NCBI GenBank assembly: GCA_025331565.1
Contig: JAFREQ010000101.1
Span: forward strand, 806,001-870,000
Direction: 5' to 3'
Length of the DNA: 64,000 bases
From: Holacanthus passer
Lineage: Eukaryota; Chordata; Actinopteri; Pomacanthidae
Position numbers and translations under genes: made by a program. Shown here piece after piece: positions 22,070 through 35,500 of the stretch. How positions within the stretch are numbered: position 1 is the stretch's first letter; every line of letters begins with the position of its first letter. The notes under the pieces were generated by a model. That model saw nothing but the letters and a program-made list of their open reading frames with translations. It made no database searches and had not been told where the DNA came from.

Positions 22070-23035
22070 AATATTTGGGAGACACATTTTGATAGACTAA
22101 ATGACACTAAACTCAAATATACCTGTAGGAATTTCTGTAGTTACAGAACTCTGTTGAATAAAAATAACAGATTCAAAATGTATAAACAAGCAAGAAAAGA
22201 AGTTCAACATCATAATAAAATCTCACCAGAAAGATAGCATTCACAGTTACATAAAATAGACTGGGACAACAAATGATTATCCCTTTTAAATAGAATTCAA
22301 CTTATTTGTTCCTCTTTGAATTTTACAATAAGTGGCTACCTTTTTTTAAAGACATAGCCAAGTCTTTTAAGGACAAGTCTACTAACCTATTGCCACTGAG
22401 CAAGGCAGGGTCTTCAAACCTTGCATCTTTCCCTCGGGTTATTCTCCATTCCTTTTCCTCTTCTTCAGTTGCTGAAGCTCTTAAAACAACCAATGCCAAG
22501 AAAGCAACAGAAGATCATTTTAGACCATTTAGACCCTTTCAATTGCAGACTGCTCAACTCCTATTTTCAACCTTAAGTGCTCATACTGGTATCATTCCAG
22601 AAGTTTGGAAAGCAGCTCATGTCATTCCTCTTCACAAAGGTGTTGATATTTAGACAGATTTCAAAACTGCTCTACTTCTCTGATCTTTTGTCAATAACCA
22701 GCTGATATGTTATTTAACCAAATATTCCATTTAGCGCTCATATCAATCTGGTTTTAGAACAGAACATCTCTGCTGCTTGTCCCTTGTCCTAAATGATATT
22801 GTGTCCACTGCAGATAATAAGATGCACTTTGCACCTCCTTCTGTTAGCTTGTCAAAGACTTTTGACACTGTTGATAACTTCATACTAAATACACTACACT
22901 AAATAGACACAACCAGATGCACGGACTGAAACACTCGATGAGGTGGTTTAGCGACTACCTTTCAGACAGGCAACAGTGTACAAAAGTGAAAGATTATAAA
23001 GTGTTTGATGTTAGACAGGTTGGCTCTCCTGCTCT
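22070..23035 (+). pseudogene. Decayed L2-like LINE reverse transcriptase
   Basis: The frame 22306-22653 carries SVAEALKTTNAKKATEDHF and IIPEVWKAAHVIPLHKG, the fingers region of L2/CR1-clade reverse transcriptases. Beyond its stop, shifted or interrupted frames continue with YQSGFRTEH, LSLVLNDIVSTAD, SLSKTFDTVDNFIL (the palm motif usually reading D-L-S-K-A-F-D-T-V-D) and FSDYLSDRQQCTKV. Upstream, 22140-22290 looks like the linker before the RT. The first palm Asp is replaced, several stops are present and the Y-x-D-D box is absent. A clearly dead copy. Confidence 0.8.
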
Positions 23036-24380
23036 GATTCTGCTGTGTGGTGTCCATCTGCGTCTGTGTGGCTCTTTCTCTATCCTTCCAAGCTTCTCTC
23101 TCCATCTGTCCACTCCTCTCTGTCTGTCTCTCCTCCACTTGCCTGTCTGTCTTCTCATCCACCTCTCTTTCTGTCGCTGTGGGGAGGCTCATGTTGGCTT
23201 CACACCGTCTGCCTATTGCCAGCCGACTGACTGACTGAGGCTCCCACTGCTTGAGTGATGCCACCGTGACAGCAGCATTCTGGACACTGTGTGTGTGTGT
23301 ATGTGTGTGTGTGTGCAGACATGCATGGAGGTTTTTTGCAAAGTTAGCACATATGTAGCTGAAGCAGCAGATGAGTCTTGCGTGACTATTATTTCCTTAG
23401 AAAAGCAGGCTCTGTGTTGGTTTTATTAAATATTACAGCACCTGGATGAGGTGTCACATGCAGTCTGTGTACTGGGATTGAGAGTGGGGCTAAATGAGCT
23501 GAGGTGACAGGCAAAATCTGGGAGAGTAAACAAGCTTTAATAGCTTCCACAATGCTATGACACTGTGTTTCAGCTCCAAATACAATCAGTTGGGTGTTCC
23601 ATCTCATCTAAAGTATCTCATCTAGTATGTGTTCACCTCGACACTGATTCATGGAGAGTCAACACGCTGACCCTGGTATCTGTTCAGACTTTCAGAATTT
23701 GACCAAGATCATGCAGCCACACTCAGTTTTGTTTTCCAGGTTTCAGCCTGTTGAAATGTGAATTAATGTAGTGTGCCTTGCTGTTGTTTTTAAATGCAAT
23801 TACTGTACTTTTCTAATAAGTTGTCCATTGTGTTTATCTAACAAATGAGAAGGGAATAATTCAAGGTTGACAAACAGAACTTTTCTTCAGAAGTTTTCTT
23901 CAAGTTAATAGGTTATTTAGAAGCTCCTGGGGGTTACACACATACACAGACAGACAAACACACACTAAACAGGAGGCAGAAATTTGGCTGTGATGTTTGG
24001 GGCCAAAAAATAATTAATTTACATTGACTGGAAAAAAATCTACCCAATTTTGTGCTATTTTAAAATAAGTTGCAAAAATAAATAGGCATGGAGAAAACGT
24101 GAATTTTGTGAAATTATGATATTCATCATATGTAATGACTTCTGACAAGATTAACAACTCTACAGCAATTCTGACAAATTTTATCATCAGTTCTAAACAA
24201 GTTATTTTATGATTCTCTCTAAATGTTAAGAATACCAGTTAGTATAGAAATATAGATTTAAAAAAGATGCTTTTGCAAGTTTGCATTTCTTGCTTTCAGA
24301 TACTTTTTTTGCATTTAAAATGCTTGCTCAAAATGATCGATTTCAGTTCCATTTTTTCCACCTTCAGGCTTTGTTGTTTG
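23036..24380. other. Intergenic, pyrimidine-rich tract and short (TG)n
   Basis: A CT-rich stretch (about 23060-23180) produces several overlapping leucine/serine-rich frames that I regard as compositional. A short, interrupted TG run lies at about 23289-23314. No gene recognised. Confidence 0.5.
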
Positions 24381-24635
24381 TCATCGCCATTTTCAAAAAA
24401 GTCGAGAAGCTGTGTAAAATGTAAATAAAACTGAATGCAATCATTTAATGAAATGTGTATATCGACAGAGGTTTTACAAAGTGTTCCCAAGCTCATGCAA
24501 TAATATCCTTTATACGATCATGTGTTTCACAAGTCCTTGCTTTTGAGCCTTCTGTGGATGTCCCTTTCATACCCAATCACGACACCTGTTACCAGTGTTA
24601 CACAGTGTCCCAACTTTTTTGGAATCCATGTAGTA
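24381..24635. mobile_element. Tc1-like MITE (about 255 bp)
   Basis: Left end caaaaaagtcgagaagctgt then GTAAAATGTAAATAAA; right end acacagtgtcccaacttttt then TGGAAT. These are the two inverted ends of the same Tc1-like family as at 7851 and 14951, here only 255 bp apart, so this is a non-autonomous deletion derivative with both termini. No coding capacity. Confidence 0.8.
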
Positions 24636-25841
24636 TTTGCCATAAAGAAAATTATTTATAATCTCTTTGCTGAAGCACCAGACTCCTGTCATATTCAAGA
24701 CATTGTTTTGTCTTTTGGATCAGGAGCTTTTCAGCTTTTCTGTCAGACTGTCCTTTATGTGGCCGGATGTTGTCTTCTCTGACATCAAAATTTCCCGGAT
24801 TGTGATGTCACGAGTGATTCAACTTGTGTGGTAATTGATAGCATGCTTGCTAAAGCCGGTAGGAGGAGGGATAGTGCTCAGATTAGATGATGCTCTGTGG
24901 TCCCTGTAGCTTTATAACATTTGATAATTACATGCTGCTTCTCCTGCTCTAATTATCTGATGGGTGGGATTCCTTTAGGGCACCCTTTATAGATAATAGA
25001 CTTTTTTCAATTTGCCCACTACAATGTTTGGGAAACTTTTGATGTACGAGCCAGCCATTATTTTTACCCACCAAAAGATGCCAATTACAGGTCAATGTGC
25101 TGTATTTTTTATTAATGACTCAAGAATGATACGTTATGACGATGCAAATCAGGACAAGGCTGTTTGCTGAAGTGATTTGTATGGGGAACAATGAGAGAAC
25201 TAAAATCATATTTGTCTTGCATTTGTGCAATCATATTGAGTTATTGTTCATGACTGTGAATATGGTTTCTGTATCAGTGCTCACTCTGGATTACCATGCA
25301 CATTTGCACATGCACAAAGGCTGGGTATCCCCCTCTCCTCTATGACTCAGTTTGGCTATCTGAGCAGACAGTGATGCATGTCAGACTGCACCGCTGACTT
25401 GATGGGACTTGATTTACAAAAATCTCTTCTTGGAGCCAATTCATGTTTCTCCTCCAGTGGCCTGTTCTGTGGAGCTCTGACAGTCTGTAGACAGCATGAA
25501 TCATGCACTTATGCTGCCTTGTGAGTGTGTTTTACTCACTGCAGCTCTTGGATGTGAATCTGTGGACATTCTGGACTCCAGCACAGCAAACAGGGTCAGG
25601 GTGGAGAGGGGGACGACACTGTAAAGGGAACAGCACTGTGTACAGTGTAGTGTTGTTGCTGTTCACTAGGGGGAGCACTCGGTCTGACTTGAGCTGCTCT
25701 CCTCCTTCACACAGCTGAACACACACACCGATGATCTCACAAGCACAGATTTTCAATGACCAAGGTCAAGTGTCAGTTCAATGAAATGAGATGAGGGGAG
25801 CAGATGATTTATGGAGAAAAGTAAAAATTTAAAAAATAAAT

Positions 25842-25863
25842 AAAAAAAAAAAAAAAAAAAAAA
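25842..25863. repeat. Poly(A) tract
   Basis: About 22 A residues in a row. Confidence 0.95.
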
Positions 25864-25980
25864 CCCTTCTGCACACATTCATTATGATATTTTGACCATC
25901 ATCGGGTATATTTACAAGTATCACAACAGTGAAACATGGATACAAGTGAAATCATCCACAGATGGCCACAAAACAACAAC

Positions 25981-26022
25981 AAAAAAAAAAAAAAAAAAAA
26001 AAAAAAATCCAAAAAAAAAAAA
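25981..26022. repeat. Interrupted poly(A) tract
   Basis: 27 A, TCC, then 12 A. Confidence 0.95.
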
Positions 26023-28680
26023 GGGAAGTATTCATCATAAATGTTAATCTTAGTATGTCACCACACATGAAAAAGCAATATAATGACATTCAAAATATAC
26101 ATCACATTAGAAATTAGAATTAGAAAGTTAAAATTAAGAATTAAATTTTAGGTACAGACACTGAAAAAAGGGAGATGGCAGATTGTTCAGTTTACAAATA
26201 TGCAGTTAGTGTATACTACACATTTTTTAAAATTTGTTTTTCAAGCATATAAAAGTCTACTAGTCTCAATCATGTTCAGATGAAAAGAAGTGATGTTTTG
26301 TTCAAAATGGTTGGCTGTTACACACTGTGCCATTTTCTCTCTTATTTCAGAGGATTTTTTGTGGTAGTTCAAACTTATCAAATCTGTCAAAGTAAGAGAT
26401 GGTCTCTGAAGATACATTATCTTTTTTACTAAGCTGTTATGCACTTTATCTGCCAGTACGCAACTTCAGCTAGCTTATGTTAATGCAAATTATCATTAGC
26501 CCACAAATATATTTTAAAACCTCATCTGTTGATAGTGTTTCATGAAATGTGTGTAATAGATATGCTGTTTGAGTTTAAGGACCAGTCTTACACTAAGTTT
26601 CCCTCCAGAGGAACATGGGTTAGCTTTGTTTCTCCTGTGTGTTCTACAAGTGAGGAAAAATGGTTGATTTCAACTTTGCCTTCAAGTCTTCAAAGTCTTC
26701 GTGATAGTGGCAAGTATTGTTCATATTAAATCATTTTATTAATATTGTAACTGTTCTTTAAGGTGATTTACTAAGCAATTAGATGGGATATCCCTTGGTG
26801 GGAAATACCCTGATTTCTCTCAAAAATAACATTTATTTTTATTACTGTATACTTGTGGCCATTGATTAACTTGTCCCTTACATTGAGTGGTCCTCCAAAA
26901 GCTCTGTGGTTGGTAGCATTTTGCTGAATTAGCACTTACCTCAGATTTACATACATGTAGACGAAGATTATTTCTCTAATTTTCAAAAACACAAAGTCTT
27001 TGTTTGAAACATGGTTCAGAAAGGAGTTGAAATAATGCATTGCAGGAATGTAAAATATAATTCACAGAAGATATTTGAAACAAGCACAATCATAACATAA
27101 ATTAATGTTTGAAAATGAAGTATCCAGATGATTAAGACAATCAGTTTGACATTATTTGACTGTACCAATCCATTCCTATCCTTACTTCTGCGCATTTCCA
27201 TAGGAGCTTAATAGGTATCTAACATGTTTTAATTTACACATGCCTTACTAAATTGCTGCTGTGCAGTATTCTTATGTCTGTTATTATTCGTATGTCCACA
27301 TAAAAGAAAGGATTGAGAAGAGAAACACTGTAGAGAGCATTATGGCAAGAAGAATGCCCTCTGAAAAAATAATGTGTCCTGTTACTGCACACATAGTAAT
27401 ATAATAATACATAAATATAATACAATTTATTAAAGTTTAGTTTTTGGATTTTATTCTTTATATCTTGTTAAGATCTAAAAACATCACTGGTTAGGGGACA
27501 AACATAGAACAAACCAGTAGACTATTAAAGGAAATATCAGTCAATTCTGGCAACTGTCTTTAATTGTGTACAAGAGAAATTTTTATTTTTGAAAATATTG
27601 ATCCTTTATATGACTTAAGATTCTGATGTTGATAGCCTTTGAATGTGAGACATCAGGGATTAATGGCTTAAAAGACAGTTTTATATTTTTCAACTCTATC
27701 TTATTACAACACTTAAATGTTAGCAAGGCCAGTTAAAATGATCAGATTCTGGAAATGATCATTTAGAATGATTAGCAAATCATGTCAAAGCTCAATTGAT
27801 TTGTGCCCTACTTGAGAGGATTAGGTTGATTGAACATGAAAACACTGAGTATATAATACATAAAGAAGCCATGATAGTTTAACAGTTAGTCATGTACTGT
27901 ATGTTTAACGCATTAGAATCTGGTATATCAAACATGAATAAATAAACTTCAGTAAACATGTCTAATTTTTCCTTTAACACATTACTTGACATAAAGAAAA
28001 AGATGAGTCAGCATTATGTGTAGCTGGAGGAGGAGAAAGGGAACACTGGAGTGGAGGAATATGGCAGAGCAGAAGACGCTGTATGACCAAACTTACCCTT
28101 CGAGTTTGTTTGAAAAAAACTGCATGCAGTGTACTTTCCTGTTTCCTGAAGAGTATTCCAGAGGTTTGCTGCTCTCACAATAACAGCTGATCGTCCTGAC
28201 TTTCCAACCATTTCCCAGATTTACCTTTCACTCTTGTCACCCCATCCACTGGTCCACACCTAAAATGATAGTTCCTAAAATAGTAATACCCAGAAACTGT
28301 TAAACATCATTTTACCTCATTACTTCTGAACCAGTTTCTGGTTTCCACCGCTAGGGGTCGTGTGAGACCCGCAGATGTGCCTGTCTCCCTGCCTCTCTCG
28401 TCATGCTGCTGCTGTGTGGCTGGAGGGGAGTTAATAACGTTACTGCTACTGGCTGTAATTATAACGCACAGCCTTAAGAGCAGCGCATGAATGGCGGATG
28501 ATTCCCTGCATACATATCACAACATTTCCATGCATTAACCCGGCTCGCCCAGCCTGTCCTGAGGCTCACACAGGCCCTGGCACCACGTCAACAAGCCCCC
28601 CTCTGAATCTGATCACACCCTGCTTCAATAGATGATGATGCTGATGATGATGATGATTTACACTAAGGCCAGGTAGGGAG

Positions 28681-28702
28681 TGTGTGTGTGTGTGTGTGTG
28701 TA
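28681..28702. repeat. (TG)n microsatellite upstream of pcdh10
   Basis: About 11 TG units, roughly 0.8 kb upstream of the start codon; an imperfect GAT trinucleotide run (28630-28660) precedes it. Confidence 0.9.
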
Positions 28703-28730
28703 TGTATGCGTGGCAGTTGAAGGGTTACAG

Positions 28731-29498
28731 TCATAAATGTCCAGCCTGGTCGGCCCCTGTCCGTCTTTCCTCCTGCGTCAGATCATACTGAAGAGAAACC
28801 AGACTGGGCTCAGGAGGTAGAGAGAGACAGAGAAGAAGTGAGGGAGAGATGAGGGGAACGGACGTTGATAGACAACCCCGCTGTCCAATCAGAAGCGAGC
28901 TCTCAGCGTGACTTCCAGCCGCTGGAGCTGCGAAGAGGAGGCGCGATGCGGGAAAAACGCAAAGAGCCGAGTGAAGAGCGTCAGTGCAGAGAGGAGAGGA
29001 GGAGACCGCAGTGAGGAGCGGGGTGCCAAGAAGAGACACAGAGGCAGAAAGATAAAGAGGACAAGTCTGACTTTTTTAAAAATTGGGGACCAGAACAGAG
29101 GAGAAAATGCATCAGTTGTTTGTTCTTGAATGGATTATGGTGTGTTTGTTCCCAGCTCCGGTCCAACCTGGCTCCATCGCTCCGGCAGCGCTGCGCTTCA
29201 TTGGAATGCGCGCTGCAGCCTCTCCGGGACGCGTCTGAACAGAAGAGGTTTTAAAAAGGCTTCTGCAGTCATTCAAACCAAACTTAAACATCTTCAAAAA
29301 CAGATGAATGAATAAAAATGCCTCTCTTTTAATTGGACACTTTTCTCGGGACGCCCCACACATTTTGGAGACTTTTACGCAATTTGGAGACTTTTGCCTC
29401 CGACTGAAAATGGCTGATGGGAATTGACTTTTTTTCCACTTACCGAGGATAATACAATAATATAATATTTGTAACCCAAGTGCACTTTTTCCCTGGCG
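28731..29498 (+). promoter_or_regulatory. pcdh10 promoter region and 5' leader
   Basis: GC- and CpG-richer than the flanks, running straight into exon 1. A CCAAT box in NF-Y context (ccaatcag) is at 28885-28892. I see no convincing TATA box, so a dispersed CpG-type promoter is the likeliest reading, as is known for mammalian PCDH10. The transcription start is not determinable. Several ATGs lie upstream of the coding start, for example frames 28946-29014 (22 codons), 29107-29238 (43 codons) and 29410-29427 (5 codons). They would act as upstream ORFs if transcription starts before them. Confidence 0.55.
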
Positions 29499-32012
29499 AT
29501 GATTGTGCTTCTGCTTGTTTTGTGCATCACGAATGGAGCGCTCTGTCAGATACGCTACTCTGTACCGGAGGAGGCGGACCACGGCACCTTGGTGGGGAAT
29601 ATCGCCGAGGACCTGGGGCTGGACCTCACTAAGCTGGCCTCCCGCCGCTTCCAGGTGGTGCCCAGCTCTCGGACACCGTACCTGGAGGTGAACCTGGAGA
29701 ACGGCGTCCTGTTCGTGAATGAAAAGATCGACCGGGAGCAGATTTGCAAGCAGAGCGCCAGCTGCCAGCTCAACATGGAGGTGTTCCTGGAGAACCCGCT
29801 GGAGCTGTTCCGAGTCGAGATCGAGGTGGTGGACATTAACGATAACCCGCCGAGCTTCCCGGAGACAGACATCACGGTGGAGATCTCAGAAAGCGCCACT
29901 CCGGGAACCCGCTTCCCCCTGGAGAGCGCCTTCGACCCGGACGTGGGCTCCAACGCTTTACGCACGTATGATATCACCACCAACAACTACTTTTACCTGG
30001 ATGTGCAGACCCAAACGGACGGAAACAAGTTCGCGGAGCTGGTTCTGGAAAAGCCTCTGGACCGTGAGCAGCAAGCGGTGCACAGGTACGTGCTGACGGC
30101 GGTGGACGGCGGACAGCCGCCGCGGACCGGCACCGCGCTGCTGGTGGTCAAAGTGCTGGACTCGAACGACAACGTGCCGGTGTTTGACCAGCCCATTTAC
30201 ACGGTGAGTCTGTCTGAGAACGCACCGGTGGGCACGCTGGTCATACAGCTGAACGCCACGGACCTGGACGAGGGGTTAAACGGGGAGATAGTCTACTCCT
30301 TCAGTAACCATATCTCCAGTCGTGTGAAGGACCTGTTCAGCATCGACCCACGCACCGGGCGCGTCGAGGTGCGCGGGGAGGTGGACTTCGAGGAGAGCAG
30401 CCTCTATCAGATCTTCATCCAGGCCAAGGATCTGGGGCCGAACGCCGTGCCCGCGCACTGCAAAGTGCTGGTAAAAGTCACGGATGTGAACGACAACGCA
30501 CCGGAGATCACATTCAGCACCGTCACCGAGTCAGTGAGCGAGAAGGCGTCTCCCGGTACTGTCATCGCGCTGCTCAGTGTGACGGACAGGGACGCGGAGG
30601 AAAATGGGCAGATCCACGTGGAAATCCTCGGTGATGTCCCGTTCAAATTAAAATCCTCTTTCAGGAATTATTTCACCATCGTGACCGACGGGCCGTTGAA
30701 CCGGGAGCAGGCGGACTCCTACTCCGTGACAGTAGTCGCGCGGGATAAAGGGACGCCCTCACTCGCCACCAGTAAGTCCATTCGAGTCCAGGTGTCGGAT
30801 GAGAACGATAACGCGCCCACATTCTCGCAGCCCGTGTATGATGTGTATGTGACAGAGAATAACGTGCCAGGGGCGTACATCCACGCTGTGACGGCTCTGG
30901 ACCCGGACATTGGTCAGAACGCGCTCATCAGCTACTCCATATTAGAGTGTGACATCCAGGGCATGTCAGTCAAAACATATGTGTCCATCAACGAGGAGAC
31001 AGGTTACCTGTATGCACTCAGATCCTTTGATTATGAGCAGCTGAAGGATTTCACGTTCATGGTCCAGGCCAAAGACGCAGGCACACCGGAGCTTTCCTCC
31101 AACGCCACAGTCAAAGTCATCATCGTGGATCAGAATGACAATCCCCCTCTGGTGCTGGCCCCCCTGGGCAAGAATGGCACAGCCAAGGAGCCCCTGCCCC
31201 GCTCAGCTGAGCCGGGCTACCTGGTCACCCGTATTGTGGCTATGGACGCGGATGATGGGGAAAACGCTCGGCTGTCCTACAGCATCCAGAGGGGGAATGA
31301 GAATGGCATGTTCAGGATGGACTGGAGGACGGGTGAGCTCCGGACAGCGAGGCGGGTGTCGGTCAAGCGAGACCCACACCAGCTGTACGACCTGCTGATT
31401 GAGGTGAGAGACCACGGCCAGCCACCGCTGTCTTCCAGTGCCAGTGTTCTGGTGATGCTGGTGGACAGTGTGGCTGAAGGCCACGGCAGCGGGGAACGGG
31501 GAGGCACTGCCAAGGCCAAAGACGGCACCTTGGACCTCACCCTTATTCTCATCATTGCTCTGGGTTCTGTCTCCTTCATCTTCCTCCTGGTTATGATTGT
31601 GCTGGCTGTGCGATGCCAGAAGGACAAAAAGCTCAACATTTACACCTGTCTGACCAGCGAGTGCTGCCTGGGCTGCAGCTCCTGCTGCTCACGACAGGGC
31701 AGGGCCCGCAAGAAAAAGCTCAGCAAGTCGGATATCATGCTGGTGCAAAGTGCTGGCAACGTCAGTGGGGCCGGTACGGCTCAAGTCCCTGTGGAGGAGT
31801 CAGGGAGCTTCAGCTCCCACCACCAAAACCAGAACTATTGCTACCAGGTATGTCTGACTCCAGAGTCTGCCAAAACCGACCTCATGTTCCTAAAGCCGTG
31901 TAGTCCGTCTAGGAGCACAGACACCGATCACAATCCGTGCGGGGCCATAGTGACAGGGTACACAGACCAGCAGCCTGACATCATATCAAATGGCAGCATT
32001 TTATCACACGAG
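29499..32012 (+). CDS. pcdh10 coding exon 1 (ectodomain, TM, proximal tail)
   Basis: Codes residues 1-838 and ends in phase 0 at a strong donor (gag|gtaaga). It holds the signal peptide, EC1 (about 17-118) to EC6 (about 551-657), the TM helix and the tail to SNGSILSHE. The whole ectodomain in one large exon is typical of protocadherins. Calcium-site motifs are intact: D-R-E at 78 and 188, and D-R-D at 363. EC4 has N-R-E (401) in place of the D-R-E seen in the human protein as I recall it. EC1 lacks the classical-cadherin Trp2 strand-swap residue, as expected. If the donor is not used, the frame runs nine more codons to a stop at 32040-32042. Confidence 0.97.
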
Positions 32013-32491
32013 GTAAGAGTCCCTCTCATACCTACAGTTTAAACCCCCCTTCTATTCAGAGACCCTCAGCATGTCTAAAACCTGATTCACGAACAGGACT
32101 TCCCTTCAGACACATGGAGCCTACCTGTTTGATACAGTTTAATTACACCTCTACAGACAGATTCAAAGTATGTTTCATACAGGGACCATTTCCATTTCCT
32201 CATTTTGTTTTATCTCAGTTCAGTGGCATGCCATGTCTACAAATGCTGTTATTGAGCGCTAGCACACACAGTATGCCCCACATCATCTATTTCAGGAAAG
32301 GCATTAAAGCAAACACTATGATTCGACTGCTGGTTGCTGATATGGTGTCTTCAGTGGCCCTCAGGGAGGTCGACCCTGAAACAGCAATCATTGCATGTTC
32401 ATGTTGAGGTCTTTGAAATGACAAAAAGTCAGAATTAGAGAAGTTTATAACAACATAAGTATGCTGAAGGCTGCTGGTTGCTGTGGGTGCA

Positions 32492-32537
<46 letters not shown>

Positions 32538-35500
32538 GAGCTTTCACATTAAGCATACTGGTCACAAAGTTGCTGAGTCGCACTAGAACAAAGATGCATG
32601 TCTTGGCCGTGCCAGCCTGAATAGCTGCATTACTTCATCAGACCCCCTTACCCTCCCGTGGGAAAGCTCATCTCCTCAAACACACACTCCTCTCCAGAAA
32701 TGACTGACGTTTGATGGTTGAACACAGGGTAGCTAACATCAACATGGAGCTGTGTGGGTGAGGGTGAGGGTCCTTTTAGGCTTTAAGCTTTAGGTTTTTC
32801 TATGCTCATCATGTTACACAAGCTGCTCCAGCGACACACACTGAAAACTGCCCTTCTCTTTCAGACCAAACACCAGCGAGCTGAACTCAGCTACCTGGTT
32901 GACAGGCCGAGACGTGTCAACAGGTAAATATGAAGAAAGACTGTCAGTGCAGCCTTTCTGCTGCTTTCTCTGTCATATTCTCCTGTCAAAAACCTCTTAT
33001 CCTCTTATCCTTCGACTGCTTTGACTTCATTCATTGAGAACTCTCATTACTGTGATAATGCGTAATGATTAGAAAGGAGCCGGAACAATCACAGCTGCTG
33101 TCAGATGAAAACATCAAAATGCTAAATGAGGCTTTGATTTAATGTTCCCTTTGTTTCCAGCTCGGCATTCCAGGAGGCAGACCTGGTGAGCTCCAAAGAC
33201 AGTGGTCACGGAGACAGTGAGCAGGGAGACAGCGACCACGACGCCACCAACCGAGGCCATTCCTCTGGTAAGAACTGGCTTTGCTGCAACTGCGTATGAC
33301 CTGTCTCTTTTTCACTACGAGTTTATTAGATTTTTTAAATTGCACATTCAAAGGGTAAGTCGATGCCTATCTGGCTTCTGTTGGACTAGAGTAGGCATTC
33401 CTGATTACCATGTGGTTACAATGCTATGTGGGTCCAGGAGCAGATTGTTACACATTGTGAAGGTTGTAAAAATGAAAGCTCATTTACCAAGGGCTATCAT
33501 CACACATGGCTGGAGTCAGCATCACCTGAAACATTTCAGTCTCTTATGTCATTCATTTCAAGCATTTATACTGATGATGTTGTCCTTCGAGACATTCTGA
33601 TTTCTCTCTAGTGACATGTGGCTTATCCTTTCCTGTCCTTTTATCCCTAAAACAAGATGAAGAAGTGTAGGAAGGCCAGTAGCATAGTCAGATCCTCTTC
33701 CTGAGAGTTGCCTCAGCGTGCTTGTCCTTGATGGGACCATAATTAATTTTCTTTTTCTTTTTGGACACATGACGATTCAGAATGTTGATGGGCAGAAAGC
33801 TAACGCCGGAGCTTTTGTTTGTAAATATGTGGCAATGTTAATGATGAGCCCGCTCCCTGTTAACTCGGTCGCTTGGTGCTGGAGACCACTCGATGAGATG
33901 TGATGGGCTTTTTAATGAGGCCTCATTCGCACCGGAGTGCTGGGAAGCAGACCAAATAGGTTGTGGCCATAGCAGACAAAACAGCCGATTCATTCGCTCA
34001 TTAAATTAATTAACTCTCAGACTGCTCTCTCTTCATACTTCTCTTTCTTCCTCCCCTCCTCCCCGACCACATTCTTCCATACCCATCCTTTTTTCTTTTC
34101 TCATTTTTTCTTCACTTTCCTAAAGGAACCCATCTGAGCTCACACAATAGGGCCCCATTGAGTTATGAATACTGGTTTTATGTCTTCATTCAGTGGTGAG
34201 CTTTCTTTGGTGTGGGCCCTCTGTGGACGGAGCCTGTCATCATGTCTGGTCAGCCACAGCAGGGCCCGCTTGCCGTGCCAAATGGAGCTTGCCTGCCACT
34301 TCCACTGTCACTCCAGTAGACCTGGATGGGTTACGCAGAACTCAGTAAACAGAAACACACAGAGCTAAAGCTCCTGCCACCACAGCCCCTGTTTGAGCTC
34401 TAATAAGCTCAGAGTTAGACCTTCACAACGGCTTCAGGTTTTTCTTTTTCACCACAGTGGAACTTTTCCAGTCCTAATCAAGACTGAGCCAGCCAGCTGC
34501 TGGCAGCTTTATGTGGATGGAGGTGTCCTATGTCAAGTGCATTAGCATTTCATGCAAACACTGCCAGCCAGAATTCATATTCTGTTATGCCACACTTTTT
34601 CATAATTATAATTATAAATTATAATTGTAATGTTATTTATATAATATATAAATTATGTATATATAATATATACAAGTAGGGCTGGGTGTGATTTGAAATT
34701 TATATCTGACAATGGATACTTTCCCCCCTTACTTTAAGGAATATAAACTCTTCATAACTTAACAAAATAAGCCTAGGTTGACAAATGTTATATGTCGCCT
34801 AAACAAAAGCAGCTGTACAAGAACTTTAACAGAACATTTTAATCAAGCACTAACTAACATAATTTTGATGTTCAATATTCAACATCGGTTGAGTATGTGG
34901 GCCTCTATTGAGTCCCCCATGTTACACAACTTATTTTGGTTACAAGTGGATTAAATGTAAATTTACTCAAGAACACCATGTACATGCGAGCAATAATGTC
35001 AACTGAAATATTATTATGGTATTAAAACTAGATTTTGACACAAGTTCCCTCTATAGGAGATAGTGGTAATATTAGCTAATGATGCTTGAGTTGCCTCAAG
35101 TCCGTATCCGTTTCAGGTTATATTAATCAGTTAATCAAATGACCTCATACTAGTTGCCACACAGTGGAGCTTTTGCACAAGGCAGTTGTCAGTTTTGCCC
35201 AGTTGGAAAACAAGCCTTGAAAAAACACTCTGAATCTGACCAGACATTTGATTCCTGCTTTCCATACTTGATTTTCATACTCTGCGCTGCAAACCCATCT
35301 CAGTCGCTACAAAAAAAAAAGACTGCATCAGTTTTTCTTTTTCTCCTTATCAGGACAAAGCTAGCCAATTGCTTTATGTCCAGTTTCGAGTGTGTTAACA
35401 TTTCATCGCCAACCGTGCCTGTTCATACATGCTGTGTTGTATGTCCAGTTGTGTTGCGGTGGTGTGCCCAGCAGAACTCAGACACTGCTGACTTTGAGTA

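Larger units (their letters stand above)
24636..28600. other. Intergenic, poly(A) tracts
   Basis: AT-rich with no recognised gene. Two long A-tracts lie at 25842-25863 and 25981-26022 (the latter interrupted by TCC). No SINE head is visible next to them. Confidence 0.5.

Noticed and set aside
22306..22653. Possible host gene of 115 codons
   Set aside because: Clear L2-type reverse transcriptase similarity with flanking shifted RT fragments; a transposon relic.
29112..29582. 156-codon minus-strand frame across the pcdh10 start
   Set aside because: Antisense shadow of the leader and signal-peptide region; no domain and no splice support.
31277..31639. Long antisense and alternate frames inside pcdh10 exon 1
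   Set aside because: GC-rich coding sequence opens other frames by composition; the cadherin frame explains the region.
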